DNA from: Adiantum capillus-veneris
Taxonomy: Eukaryota; Streptophyta; Polypodiopsida; Polypodiales; Pteridaceae
NCBI GenBank assembly: GCA_014529385.2
Contig: CM043960.1
Location: forward strand, 27,915,896 to 27,979,895
Direction of reading: 5' to 3'
Length of the DNA: 64,000 nucleotides
Part shown: positions 45,545-56,211 of the stretch, piece after piece
Layout: the number at the start of each line of letters is the position of its first letter
How positions within the stretch are numbered: position 1 is the first letter of the stretch
Notes under the pieces: model-generated
What the model was told of the DNA's origin: nothing
Seen by the model: the letters and a program-made list of their open reading frames with translations, nothing else
Database searches by the model: none
Program-made: the position numbers and the translations under genes

Positions 45545-45952
45545 TTGTTCAGGGTGGGCAACAAGAGAGGCGACCTCTAAACACCCCTCAAGGCTCCCGT
45601 GCTGCTCAATTGGGGCTGGGGTAACCACTAGCACAACACAACAACAAACCCACATACAAATCCAAACAATACAGGACACCACCTAGTTATGGTATGTGAA
45701 CTAAGACGTAAAAGATATTTTGTCACAAGCAAGAAGATACACCACAAAACACACACAAGCAACCTCACACCAAGACACACACAAAATGGACTAGAGAAAG
45801 CTAGAGCAAAGGGAAGAGAGAGAGGAATGGATCTTACGTAATACCTAATTTTTGACTTGAAAATGGAGATGGTTTGTTATGATGCTATCATAGAGCTTGT
45901 ACAAAGGGAAGAGAGAGAGGGATGGATCTTGCTTACTACCTTATTTGTGACT
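45545..45952 (-). repeat. Third, partial copy of the gypsy LTR end
   Basis: Starting with GGCAACAAGAGAGGCGACCT, about 400 bp match the left 330-350 bp of both long LTRs in the same orientation. Near 45905 the match jumps back, repeating GGGAAGAGAGAGAG(G)GATGGATCTTGC, a local duplication. It then diverges near 45952. It begins about 10 bp after the end of the 5' LTR. It is either a second element's LTR end in tandem or a product of unequal recombination. Confidence 0.8.
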
Positions 45953-46306
45953 GAAGGTACTGGAATAATGCAAGGAAACCTTGGCATAACTTTCCATGCA
46001 GTTGTGAGACAGATTTCCTACTCACCTAAGTATCTTGAAAAGTCCGTAGATAGGGAATGTCCTCATGTTAGAATTCTGAATAGTTTGCAACAAAAAGAAC
46101 TACATGTTCATCCCTAATGAAGGTTACTTGCCAACATACTTTGTCAGCATACCTAGTAAGTCCTTGACGTATGAAAGTATTGACCCAATCTCCAACCCCA
46201 CCACCAGTTGTGTTCAAAGTCAAAAATTGTACTTAAGAAAATTCTAGAATAGAGAGAAAATCATCTATTCAAAAATGCGTTGTGCGAACGTATGCTCTTA
46301 GCAGAT
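45953..46306. other. Intergenic stretch, no gene recognised
   Basis: A plus-strand ORF ends at 46117 but has no recognisable domain and starts within LTR sequence. Nothing else is supported. Confidence 0.4.
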
Positions 46307-46314
46307 CCTTTAGC

Positions 46315-46552
46315 CTCGGGGGGTGCACCATGTAATCATGTTAATGCATAACGTGAGTTCGAAAGGAGGGTTTTTAAAATACAACAATTTAACAGAGATA
46401 CATTGAAATAAGGGGGTTTTATATTCAATTTTGGAAAAAAATCCTAAAATAAGGGGCCATTTTATTCAATCAGACATGTTAAAAGAGGGTTTTTTTTAAT
46501 ACCCCACGAACGCACGTTATATAGGGTGGTACTGAATGGTGAACCCCCCGAG
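46315..46552. mobile_element. hAT-type MITE, 238 bp, with perfect 8-bp target duplication
   Basis: The element starts CTCGGGGGGTGCACCATG and ends with the inverse TGAATGGTGAACCCCCCGAG. The inverted repeats extend about 45 bp imperfectly, including AACGTGAGTTCG at the left and CGAACGCACGTT at the right. It is flanked on both sides by CCTTTAGC (46307-46314 and 46553-46560). The interior is AT-rich with G/T runs and has no ORF. An 8-bp duplication is characteristic of hAT-superfamily elements. The TIR sequence itself is not a standard one that I recognise. Confidence 0.85.
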
Positions 46553-46560
46553 CCTTTAGC

Positions 46561-48903
46561 ACAAGATTACTCTTTGTAATCTGCCTATCCCCTTGGATAG
46601 CTGACAGTACTGAGGTGTGTTTTCCTCACGGCTTACAGATAGTCATCCCAGATGACTGATAAACAGGGAATCACAATAGTGTTTAACATTGGTGAGGAAG
46701 CAACAATGTCTGAAATAACCATCGTGGTTAACTTGAGAGAATCTACAAACACCCAAACCGAGCCATGACCTCTATTGGTGATTAGTAGACCCAAAAGTTA
46801 TCTCATAGAGATAGTGCACATAGAGTGCAAAATGCTTCATAAGCAACAACCTGAGAAATATGCATGCCGTTCCAAATCAGCCTTTGCTAAACACTAGGGC
46901 CCATAACACCTAGTGTGCATGCATTTAGAAAAAACTAACCCGAACCTGTATATCCATAATAGTCCTTGCCAATACTTACGGCAAAATGTGATGCGCCTAG
47001 CCCACATTGAAAGGAATGTAAATAGTTCTGAAAAGAAACTAAATACTTCTGGTTGCAATCTTTTGCAAGCCTTGTTGAAACTAAATACTTCTAGTTACAA
47101 ACCATGAAACTTTTTTATTAACAACTTATAGCCTTGCTATATGTATAAACAACCATCTGTAATGTTGTTTAGCATGACTTGTACCTTAACAAATCATTCT
47201 GAGTATCCGACAATTTTTGGCCACGAAATTTCTCCTGATACATCGTGCTAAAAAATGGTCTAGAAAACAGATGGTGACCAGCACCTAGGGACTTTGTTGT
47301 GACAAATAATTGAAATAATGGCGCCAGTGTCTGTCCAGAGACTCATATTCTCCACATGTGGAATATGTCTCATGTAAGGATGTGTAAAAAAGAACATCCT
47401 TCAAGTACAAGATGTACTTGTGTGGAGGTAACTGCAAACACTCTACGACGGTCGTGAGAGGGACCCTCAATAGTCTTGCTCCACTGGCTAAACTAAACTC
47501 CTTGAGTTCCTAGACCATGTTGTATCACATGTGACACATGTGCCAAATTGAACCCTACCAGTAGGTTCCTAATAATATAAGGCAGAAAGATAGATTGGAT
47601 ACTGGGTCCAAAATACTTTGTGCCGACATGCCCTTGGCATGGCTCTGTAACATTCAAGCGTACTTATTCGTCTTGAAAAACCAATCAAAGCATACTAAAA
47701 ATGGAATAACAACAAATCAATAGATGCGTACTTGGAAATTTGAACGTAATGTTCAAATGGAACACGTCCCCTACCGGAAATGGAGAGGAGCACGTCCCCT
47801 ACCGGAAAAAAAAACCAACATTGCACTGGGAACCTGGGGTGTTGCCCTTGCAAAGCATTCCCTTGGATTTAGAATCTACGTAGTCAAACCCCTTGGTAAG
47901 ACGCCTTGTAGGAACTGCTCAACTAGCAGATAACGGTAACCAACATAGTCAACCGTGTACGAAATGATTGGAAGCAACTTGAAAAGTGTGTTCGGTCGCT
48001 ACCACGTGGTAGATTACGGAAGTCTTTCCTTGAAAGTAGACCTGGGAGATATCAACTGTGCATATCAAACTGTGATCCATAATGCCTATGGGGTGATGCA
48101 CCAACGGGTCTTACCCCAAAACAGTATGTCCATAGACACGCCATAGTGCTATAGGGAAAGCAAGAAATCCATATAAGTCAGATGTCTAGCTCGTATTAAC
48201 AGCCATGCTGTCTCAACTGTGTGCTGCCTCTAGACTCCATGGTATAGATTAGCTGATGTAAGTGCAAGAGTATTGTTGGACGGATACGCCGCGACAGACG
48301 TCAGCACAGCGAGAACTCACCTAACATGTAATGTTAGCTAAGGACGAAGCTCGACCCGCATGCGTGTGGAAGCAAGCATAAGGTGTCAACTTACACTTGA
48401 CCGACTCCTAACTAATTCCTACAGAGGTCTCTACCAATTGTCTAAGTCACAGCTTTCAAGAGTGCAAAAGAGGAAACTTCCTACAACGCTTTCTAGAGCT
48501 GAACACCCATCAAACAATCTCGAATCACCATAGAACTTGAAGGAGACCCTACTAATACCAATAGGTCACTCTCCCTAAGGTCTATGAACCAAAATCCCGA
48601 CCCAAAACACACGGTGCAGAAACACGTAGGATGTCTGGCCGAAATCTGCACGTCTTTGTTTCTGAAATCTAAAGTGCCTAATGTGTAGTTCTACTCAATG
48701 TGAACGTGTGGATATGCTGCAATGCAAAATCGGACAACGTATACTCACCCAAACAACCGATGAACCTTGTAGAAGGAGCTTGCAAAGCCGAACCGTACGC
48801 GCGCAATGTTGGTATCGGCGCGTAGCTCTAGTCAGGGGAAACACGCTGCACTTCTCTGCACTCAATTCCAACCTCCGGAGCACACGTAGCGTCAAGATGA
48901 AGC

Positions 48904-48965
<62 letters not shown>

Positions 48966-49247
48966 ATAGTACGCTCACTCACAAACTTCAAACTTGTTTT
49001 AAAATGACAAAAGGTTTTTCATTAAGGTCAAAAATTGGTATATATACCTTACAACTTCTCAAACCCTAAAGTTCCAGAATCAACCATCTACTCAATCTAA
49101 CTATCAAAACTCCGATACAATTTGGAAACTTCTGTAAGTCCCAATATTTACAAGGTGAAAAATCGGGTTTTCCTCAATGAATGAATAATTACAAAAATAA
49201 TAGTCCTCCGAGTAGTTAGATGTCGTGGGGTGTGTCCAGCTTCTAAC
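46561..49247. other. Unrecognised sequence, probably includes the 3' LTR of the coiled-coil element
   Basis: No gene is recognised. The part next to 49248 reads, on the minus strand, as an LTR-like region starting TGTTAGAAGCTGG, with a TATA-like GGTATATATACC at 49037-49048 and a long GA run (48903-48961). A 28-29-bp unit around CACGTCCCCTACCGGAAA is duplicated at 47763-47807. The 12-mer AGACATCCTACG, on the minus strand near 48628, is shared with the tandem array at 61.9-62.8 kb. The distal end of the LTR cannot be placed. Confidence 0.45.
49037..49048 (-). promoter_or_regulatory. TATA-like element in the presumed LTR
   Basis: GGTATATATACC is a perfect palindrome 200 bp inside the presumed LTR start (49248). 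It is followed on the minus strand by a GA microsatellite. Orientation is inferred from the polypurine tract and the ORFs. Confidence 0.4.
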
Positions 49248-49248
49248 A

Positions 49249-49262
49249 TCCCCCCTCTCCTT
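49249..49262 (-). promoter_or_regulatory. Polypurine tract of the coiled-coil element
   Basis: The minus strand reads AAGGAGAGGGGGGA directly before TGTTAGAAGC. It lies about 40 bp after the end of the open frame. This suggests that the ORFs 49300-61713 belong to an LTR retroelement and not to a host gene. Confidence 0.55.
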
Positions 49263-49299
49263 GTTCATGTCGTCCCCGACATGGCCTTGATCAGCTGCT

Positions 49300-51860
49300 T
49301 CATCTTATCGTTTCCCGCATCTTTAGAAGTGATTCATACCTGGCATGTAGGTTCATCATTGTTGGGCCAAAGATATCTGTATTCATGGTGAAGAACCCCG
49401 TATAGAATGCTTCTTCAAAAGCCTGGAGGTGATAAGATGGTAGAAACATGATTCTTTGATACAGCGCATGTATCACCTCCTTGGAAGGCTGACCTGACAG
49501 ATCATAAGCACATCTGTATGTATCTTGGAAGAAGAATATGTTGTCGGTCACCTGGCCTGGCTAGAAGGTCTCGAACACTACTAAGATGGTTCTGCAAATC
49601 TTCCTCATCATAATGCATGTAAGGTCAGGTGAGCCAGTGAACAACTTTATGGTGCCCATTAGGGTTTTCACCATGTATTGGACACTTATTCTCTCACCTG
49701 CCTTCACGCCCGGCAGGTTTGGGTAGTTTAGCCAAGTGGGTTGGCTTCTTTGCAAAATTTCTTGTGCCTTCCAGGTCCTAACCTCTGGTAGAGGATAGAA
49801 GCTAAGATTGTCTCTAATATCTTTAGGTGCCTCTACCAGGTGGATTAGGTATTGTGGGTACTTTGTAAGCCAAGCCTTCCTCCACTTTGGCTGAGAATCC
49901 ACTATAAGCTTAACTCCTTCTGGCTTCGAGATGTCTGCATTGTAGAGAGGTACCGTTGGCTCTTCTCTGATCCGCTTGTTTATTGTAGCTGCCTCATATT
50001 TCAACAATGGATATGGGAGAGAGGGTTGAAGCCACTCGCGCCTCAGATTGCTGGCGTCGATCTTCTGAATTGTCATAGATTTGAAGACCCTCTGCTCCCA
50101 TTCCAAGGCTTCCTTCGTGCTTTCTCTTAGCTCTTCCTCTATTGCCTTACGCAAATTTTCCTCCTCTTCTTGTGGTAGATCCTGGGGCTCTTAAGAGGAT
50201 CTTGCTATGCTTTCGTCTTGCATGGGTGTGTCCATGGATCTGCAACATTGTCGAGGTCGATGCCCTCATTGGCGGCTGGCCCTGAGCTTTCTGCCTCTCC
50301 TCCTTGCTGGCCTTTCAACTCCTCAATTTGCCTGAGGAGTGTTTTCTTTTCCGCTTCAGCTTCTCCGCCCATATTCACGAGGAGGTCATTAAGTTCAGCG
50401 TTTACTCTTTCCGCCTCCTCAAGCTTTTTCTTTATTCTTTCCACTTCTTCTTGCAGGGCTTTTTGGCCCTCCTCCATTCTTGTTTGCATTATGATAGAAC
50501 CTTCAACCATCATTAAACTCTGTTTTTTCTCGAGAGTCAACTCCTTATGAAGTTCCTGCATTTGCTCTTCATATAGTTGACTCTCGGAAATGATTTGCGT
50601 CGAGCTCGTAGCTATGACTCTAGCAGGTGATGCTCGCAGCCTCTCGATGGTTTGATCTTTGACTTTTAATTGGTCCTTGAGCTCAAGGACTTCATCCAGG
50701 CTTGCTTCTTGTTCTATCTCTGCTTTCTCCTTGGCGTTTCTCATGGCCTCTACTTCTTTCGATTCTTTGGCCAGCTCTAGTGTCAGATTATCTCTTTCTT
50801 TTTCGGCATCTCGCAATGACTTGCTGAGCTGCAGACACTCTTCTTCAGCTGTTTTTATTCTTTTTGTTGCTGCCTCATTTGCTTCTTCCATTGCTTGGTA
50901 GTTTTGTAGAGCCGTTGCCAAGCTGGCCTGGAGGTCACAGCTTCTCTCTCTTTTTTCCCTTGGCTTTGTGCCTGCAGAGAATCCCTTTCCATTTTGGTCT
51001 TTTCTTCATTGGATTTGAGAGTTATCATCTCTTTCTCTGAAGCCATAGATTGTGCCCTCAATCCGACTAGCTTTGTCATCACCACGTCCCAGTCATTGGA
51101 GGGCAGGTGCAGGTCTACCGTGCCGGTAGCAATTTCTTTTAGTTCCACTAGCCGGATGCCTTGCATCTGTTCTTTATGCCCTATCCTCGCCAAGTCAAAT
51201 GCGACTGTGGCGGATTCTTCCTTTGTATAGCCTGCAGCTAGTAGGTCCAAAAATGCGTAGTAGGCCTCATCTAATCCTTTTTGCTCAGACTCAGGCTTGG
51301 CCTCTTCTTTTGGCTCAGGTTCCTGCCTTTGCTCTTGCTTCTCAGCTTGCCTTTCATCTTGTTTGTCCTCAGCCTCCTTATCTTCTGGTGGAGGGCTGCT
51401 AGGAGGTGGTGATGGCTGTGGGCTGGGTTTAGGGCTATATGGTAAAGCTGCCGGTTTGCCCTTTGAGTCCCCGTTTGATTTTTTTTTTCTTTCTCTTTCT
51501 TGGCTTTCTTGTTTATCTAGTAGTGTCTGCCTTATCTGCTCCACTTCCTCCTCGGTGAAAGGGACATGGGGAATGTTTTCCGTTGCAGCATCAAGAATCT
51601 CGAAATTCTTGATATAATCTTCAAAGCGGTCCCTTTGCACTCTTCTGGATGATCCGGACATAGACTCAAGAGATGGCTTCCAAAGTTCGTTTAAATCACC
51701 CTTGAGGGCTCTTTCTGCTCGGAAACTCTCCATCAGCCTCTCGAATCTTGCCGCTTTCTGAGACCTGGTTTCTTTGGCAGGTACTTGAGCAAACTCCTTC
51801 TTTCCTTTCTTCTGCTCAGGTTGCTCCTCTTCAACTGGCTCCAGCTGTCTCTTCAATCTC
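49300..51860 (-). pseudogene. Gag-like/coiled-coil ORF series, 3' portion (downstream of the nested insertion)
   Basis: Read from 51860 down, the first frame (333 residues from 51856) has a basic-acidic N-terminus and a Pro/Glu-rich middle (PSPQPSPPPSSPPPEDK). It then shifts near 50940 into a frame rich in heptads (238 residues, for example LQEEVERIKKKLEEAERVN), a long coiled coil ending at 50205. A third frame (50154-49561) continues with REWLQPSLPYPLLKYEA and TWLNYPNLPGVK. One stop at 49561 separates it from the last 83 residues in the same frame (TDNIFFFQDTYRCAYDL), ending at 49300. No protease, RT or integrase motif is present. The part upstream lies beyond the insertion, at 60839-61713. 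Function is unknown; a structural, gag-like role is inferred from coiled coils plus the polypurine tract. Confidence 0.6.
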
Positions 51861-51865
51861 GTAGC
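51861..51865. other. Target site duplication GTAGC, left copy
   Basis: GTAGC precedes the LTR start TGTTAACC. The identical GTAGC follows the right LTR at 60839-60843. Confidence 0.93.
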
Positions 51866-52448
51866 TGTTAACCCTCACGGCTCACGGACACCCCATCACG
51901 TACGACGGACGTGTATTATGTATTTGGTAGAGTCAGGTACCGGGCTTGTCGGACCAATAGGAAAAGGGTAAGAGTGATCGCCGATGACAGGCGCACTCTA
52001 ATTGGGACATTCAAGGGATTAGTTGGCTAAGCATGGGTGCCCAAGTGTGAATGGGGTGAGCTCATATAAAAGCCAACTAAACCTAATTTTTACTCATTCT
52101 CTCATTGTGCAATAGAAGCTGCTCTTGCTCCATCTCCACCTTCTCCTTCACCATCTCCTTGTGTGTGTGCGTGTGAGAGAGAGAGAGAGAGAGAGAGTGT
52201 GAGAGTGTGTGTGCGATCGAGCGTTGCGGCGGCACGACGGCGGCGAGGCGGTTGAGCGCGGCGTAGCGGCGTCTCCCTCTTCTTCGCGGCGAGGAATCCT
52301 CTACGGCAGGAGCATAAGGCAGTGAGTGACACACCATTGCCCTCTTTGAGCTTACTAGTTAAACTAGTTGTGTGCTTGGAGCCGTCTGCGGCTCGTACAC
52401 GGTGTATCGGCAAGTCCCTTGCTTCGACAGTGCGGCAAGGAGCGCACA
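51866..52448 (+). repeat. 5' LTR of the Gag-protease element
   Basis: 583 bp from TGTTAACCCTCACGG to GGAGCGCACA. It contains TATA-like CATATAAAAG at 52063-52072, a (GA)n run near 52170-52200 and a GC-rich segment near 52220-52290. The minus-strand ORFs crossing it are antisense artefacts. Confidence 0.95.
52063..52072 (+). promoter_or_regulatory. TATA box in the 5' LTR
   Basis: CATATAAAAG lies about 200 bp into the LTR and is conserved at 60453-60462 in the right LTR. It would mark the U3/R boundary. Confidence 0.65.
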
Positions 52449-52452
52449 TTTT

Positions 52453-52470
52453 TGGCGCCGCTGCCGGGGA
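52453..52470 (+). promoter_or_regulatory. Primer binding site, tRNA-Asp-like
   Basis: TGGCGCCGCTGCCGGGGA starts 4 bases after the LTR end. It is very close to the TGGCGCCGTTGCCGGGGA-type site known from plant Athila/Tat-like gypsy elements, where the primer is considered to be tRNA-Asp. Confidence 0.85.
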
Positions 52471-53441
52471 ATAGCCCTGCACTAAGCCCAAGAGGCACTG
52501 TGTGCTTCTTGTATGAGTGGTTTGCAGTAGGAAAGAAGAGGGAGAGGAAGGCGTATTTTTTCTGCAAGTTGTTAATTCTGTTTTTCTGTTGCGCACAGTT
52601 TGCATTTTTTGTTTTTTTGCTGCGTACATTTAGTATTAGTTAGACAGTTAGCAAAAATCTGTTTTTCTGTTTACACACAGTTAGCATTTCTTGCTTTTTT
52701 TTGCATTTTCTGTGTTTTCACTGCACAGTTCTGTCAAGTTTCAATTTCTGCATTTTCTGTGTTTTCTGGTTTGTGCACAGTTAGTTAATTAAGTAGGTTA
52801 GTAATTAGGTGAACCACTGATTAGCAGGTCAGTAGGTAGGTGGGACAGTAAATAGTTAGGTGAGGTCAACGCACACCAAAACGCGTACCAAATAATATCT
52901 CAAAAAAAAAAAGAAAAAAAAAATCAAAAAATAAAAACGTGAGCGAGGGGGAGGTTAGATTTTCGAAAATAAAAAACGTGAGTTATAAAAACGGACGGGT
53001 TGGGTTGTATAAAAGTTAGATCGGGATCGTTTCCCCAAGCCAAGCCCAGGCCCAGGCCTCAGTCCTCAGTCTTATGATATATACTAGACTCACTCTTATA
53101 TATATACCCTACCTCCTCAAGAGGGAATGAGAGCATGTGGGACAAGTCCTCCACTGTCCTCCCTTCTCTTCCCACTTGCACCTTTAGACTTGCTATTTGG
53201 AGCCTAGTTCCCCAGCTAGGAAAAGACTGTTTCGGGCTTTTCTGGAGCAAAATAGAACCAAACGGTGGGCTGTAAAGCACAGCGCGTCCCTCCTAGCGAT
53301 ACGCTCGTTTCGAGCTATCACACGACCCATTCCACGACACGCTCTAAAAAATCTAGCAAAAAACCAAACAAAAAACACGCTAAAAACTAATCACAAGGCC
53401 TTCTAGAGCAGCTTTTTGACACCTTAGGGTATCAAAAGCAC
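52471..53441 (+). other. Untranslated leader of the Gag-protease element
   Basis: About 1 kb of leader. Between 52580 and 52790 a short unit (GCACAGTT-AGCATTT(C)TTG(C)TTTTTT and TTTCTGCATTTTCTGTGTTTTC) recurs imperfectly. An A-rich stretch follows near 52901-52950. No initiating ORF upstream of 53442 is convincing. Confidence 0.6.
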
Positions 53442-55316
53442 ATGCACTTACGCTCTGGGTGGGTGCTAGAACACGAGCATATTGAGGGTGCCTCTGTTCA
53501 TACGGACACCCATTACCCATCCACGATAGGCTCTAGACCCTCAGCGGGGACACAAGGTAGCACCACCCAAGACCCTAAAATAGCCGCTAGTGATTCCTCC
53601 TCCGACTCAGAAATCATGGAAGCATACCCTACCCAAAACACTGAGAGAGAAGTCCATGCACCTCCCGAAGCTCCACAGCCTAGTACTAGTATGTTTAGCC
53701 GTTTCATGGAAACATTAGGTAGAGCTACTCGCTCGGAACCTGATGCAAATGAAGCACACGAAGGGGGTGGGGAAGTGGACTCTCCTTTCACATTGCACGT
53801 GGACCCCACACCCCCAAAGAGTGTCCATGTAGATATCCTGCCAACTTCTTACCAAGAAGGCCCTGTTGAGCTGCCTCCTTCAGAAGTTCCCTCTAGAGTA
53901 CCGTTGGTGACAAGTAAAACCATGGGGAGCAACATTGCTTCTACCTCACAAGAAACCGTTAACACGTCGACTCTAGAAGGATTGTTCATTAATGATCATT
54001 GGACATACGACCTCCACACTGAGGTGTTGACGGATCTACACTCTGGCCACGCCTACCATGTAGGATGGATAGAGATTGTACAATCCACCTCTAGTGCCAC
54101 GAGCATCGAAGATCAACAGAAAATGATCTGTAATGTTATCCATGGCATTATTCAATCAGAAAGGCAAAACCGAGGGGTAAATATACTCTCAACTGGCCCC
54201 ATGCGATTTTTGGATACGAGCAAGGCTCAACATCCTACTCTATCACAAATGGAGACTCCTCTAATGAGTCCCATGGACCCATCTTACGTCATTTCACCTG
54301 GGGTCTCTATGCAATCTGAGCCTCCGAGCGACAACTTTAGCTTCCCTAACTTGGCTCAACCCTCTATTAAGGAAGACACAGTGCTCACTCCAGGGATAGG
54401 CCTGACAGAGAATGTACCGATGACATCTACGGTTAGCGCAGTGCCACTACCTAGTGTAGTAGTACCTAATATGGGGCCTCGACCGTATGTGCCTCTAGCC
54501 CCTTATGCACACATGGCCCCCACACCTCCAATTGTACCACTTGCTTATGCTCCTCGAGTGCCTCTCCCTAGCCCTTATCTGAGTGGACCTATGTCCGGTT
54601 ATGTTCCATATCCTGCATCATCCACACATATGCCAAGACCGGTACCCGTCCCTCTCCCACATATGATTCCAAGAGTACCTCCACCGGCCCTGCCTCCTCA
54701 CATAGGTAACTTGGCAGCGTTTGCTCAAACCATAGGTCGATCTATCGCGGAAAATATGCGTCATGCATCTGATAGAGAGCCTAGAAGTAAGGCAGTACAA
54801 ATTGCCAAACTCACGCAAAAATTCAATGGGGACGAAGATGCTAGAAAACACATTGAAGTGTTTGAACAAGTATGTGATTCCTTAGGGGAACGCAACGAAC
54901 TACATAAGTGCAATGCCTTAAGCTTGACATTAAGTGGGAAGGCTGGAGATTGGTATAGAACCCTAAGGCTGGACGAGAAAACAATCTACCCTACCCTCCG
55001 AAGGTTGTTTCTAAAGGAGTACATACGAGAAGGTGTGCTTTGGGGTGTAGCATCTCAGCTACAGAAGGCCAAACGTAAGGAAGGAGAGTCAATAAGGGAC
55101 TTCATTAGTCGTCTAAAGCACTTAAACTCTCGTTGCCCTGTAAATGAGCGCTTCAACAATAACCAACTGCTTGATCGATTCATTCGAGGGTTGAGGAATG
55201 AAGGAATCTATAATGGACTAGTGATTAGAGGTATCACAACCTGGGAAGATGTCACTGCCAATGCAATCCAATTAGACTCACAACTTGATGATAGCAGGCA
55301 TGAGGGTGTCTACTAA
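53442..55316 (+). CDS. Gag polyprotein, main part
   Basis: A 624-residue frame from ATG 53442 (MHLRSGWVLEHEH). The N-terminal third is Ser/Thr-rich and acidic, the middle (about 330-430) is Pro-rich (PRPYVPLAPYAHMAP). The C-terminal third (about 450-615) matches the retrotransposon Gag capsid domain: KFNGDEDARKHIEVFEQ, LSGKAGDWYRTL, YPTLRRLFLKEY, ESIRDFISRLKHL, and LLDRFIRGL. It would form the capsid of the cytoplasmic particle. The frame ends in a stop at 55314 that overlaps the next ORF by 32 bp in the +1 frame. That could be a programmed shift or a simple frameshift mutation. The frame is otherwise intact. Confidence 0.88.
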   Translation: MHLRSGWVLEHEHIEGASVHTDTHYPSTIGSRPSAGTQGSTTQDPKIAASDSSSDSEIMEAYPTQNTEREVHAPPEAPQPSTSMFSRFMETLGRATRSEPDANEAHEGGGEVDSPFTLHVDPTPPKSVHVDILPTSYQEGPVELPPSEVPSRVPLVTSKTMGSNIASTSQETVNTSTLEGLFINDHWTYDLHTEVLTDLHSGHAYHVGWIEIVQSTSSATSIEDQQKMICNVIHGIIQSERQNRGVNILSTGPMRFLDTSKAQHPTLSQMETPLMSPMDPSYVISPGVSMQSEPPSDNFSFPNLAQPSIKEDTVLTPGIGLTENVPMTSTVSAVPLPSVVVPNMGPRPYVPLAPYAHMAPTPPIVPLAYAPRVPLPSPYLSGPMSGYVPYPASSTHMPRPVPVPLPHMIPRVPPPALPPHIGNLAAFAQTIGRSIAENMRHASDREPRSKAVQIAKLTQKFNGDEDARKHIEVFEQVCDSLGERNELHKCNALSLTLSGKAGDWYRTLRLDEKTIYPTLRRLFLKEYIREGVLWGVASQLQKAKRKEGESIRDFISRLKHLNSRCPVNERFNNNQLLDRFIRGLRNEGIYNGLVIRGITTWEDVTANAIQLDSQLDDSRHEGVY

Positions 55317-56211
55317 CACAAGATCCACTAGCTCACAAGCCATTGAGTGTGAACCCATGACTGCAAAGCCCATTGCCAATGAGCCAAAGGTATTTGAGAC
55401 ATTCTTGACAGACCTCACCAAGGCAATCCAAGAGTCTCTTAAGGATAATCGACCCCCTCAAAATAGTCACATGTATCCAAGAAGGGAGCAACAATGGTGT
55501 TCCATTTTCTTAGGTCCACATAGCACTAGTGAGTGCCCTACGTTTAGAGTAAAATTTAATGGAACTTGCAACGCATGTGGTAGGTATGGTCACCAAGCTA
55601 AGGATTGTTTAATGATCAAACGTATGATGGCAAATAGACCACCTGTAGCCTGGACGGATGCACCTCGAGCTCCTGTATTGATGCCTGCTCCACCTGTTGA
55701 GCAACTACCGCAACACATGGTCCCTAGATCTCAAAATGTTGTACAAGCTACACCGCTACCAGCTTCTGTGCTAGGACCGCAGCCCCCGCATCCAAGAGTC
55801 GCCCCTATAAACCAAGTGGGTTGCGAGCCATCAAATGCTTATGCAGATGGCTGTGAGGAGGAAATAGACACTAGTATTGCCTACGGACTTGATACATTGG
55901 AAGAGTGTCCTATATACTACATGGAAGATTGTTGGGGGCAAGTCAAGCCGGTTTATCAAGCTGCTGCTCTCGCATCCAGAGGTCAAAATATCAACACCCA
56001 GGCTAGGAGGCCACCTCTTCAATGCTACGAGTGTGGTGGACCACATCAGGCAGCGGAGTGCCCTATTAGGCTACAAAAGAATGCTGCACAGATGCAAATG
56101 AATCAAGGGATCACGTCTGCAATGCCAATACTCACCTATAATCGTTGTGGCATAGATCACTTGATTCCCAATGCCCCTATAACCCAAATGCGCCTAGAAT
56201 CACACCCCTAA
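55285..56211 (+). CDS. Gag C-terminus with zinc knuckles
   Basis: A 308-residue frame in +1 relative to the Gag frame. Residues 95-108 read CNACGRYGHQAKDC, a perfect CX2CX4HX4C knuckle. Residues 247-259 read CYECGGPHQAAEC, a CX2CX3HX4C variant. A third, degenerate one (WCSIFLGPHSTSEC) lies near residue 71. Such knuckles bind the element's RNA. The frame overlaps ORF1 by 32 bp and the following frame by 67 bp, so at least two frame changes would be needed to make one polyprotein. Confidence 0.85.
   Translation: MMIAGMRVSTNTRSTSSQAIECEPMTAKPIANEPKVFETFLTDLTKAIQESLKDNRPPQNSHMYPRREQQWCSIFLGPHSTSECPTFRVKFNGTCNACGRYGHQAKDCLMIKRMMANRPPVAWTDAPRAPVLMPAPPVEQLPQHMVPRSQNVVQATPLPASVLGPQPPHPRVAPINQVGCEPSNAYADGCEEEIDTSIAYGLDTLEECPIYYMEDCWGQVKPVYQAAALASRGQNINTQARRPPLQCYECGGPHQAAECPIRLQKNAAQMQMNQGITSAMPILTYNRCGIDHLIPNAPITQMRLESHP

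Noticed and set aside
48681-49007. 108-codon plus-strand ORF and its antisense partner
   Set aside because: Half of each is (CT)n or (GA)n translation, and the region is better explained as LTR or leader.
50218-51617. Plus-strand ORFs of 70-110 codons
   Set aside because: They are antisense shadows of the coiled-coil gene, which has the better coding character.
52083-52643. Minus-strand ORFs up to 175 codons in the LTR and leader at 52.1-52.6 kb (and the copy at 60.5-60.9 kb)
   Set aside because: They are antisense to an LTR and run through GA microsatellite; the matching copy exists only because the LTR is duplicated.
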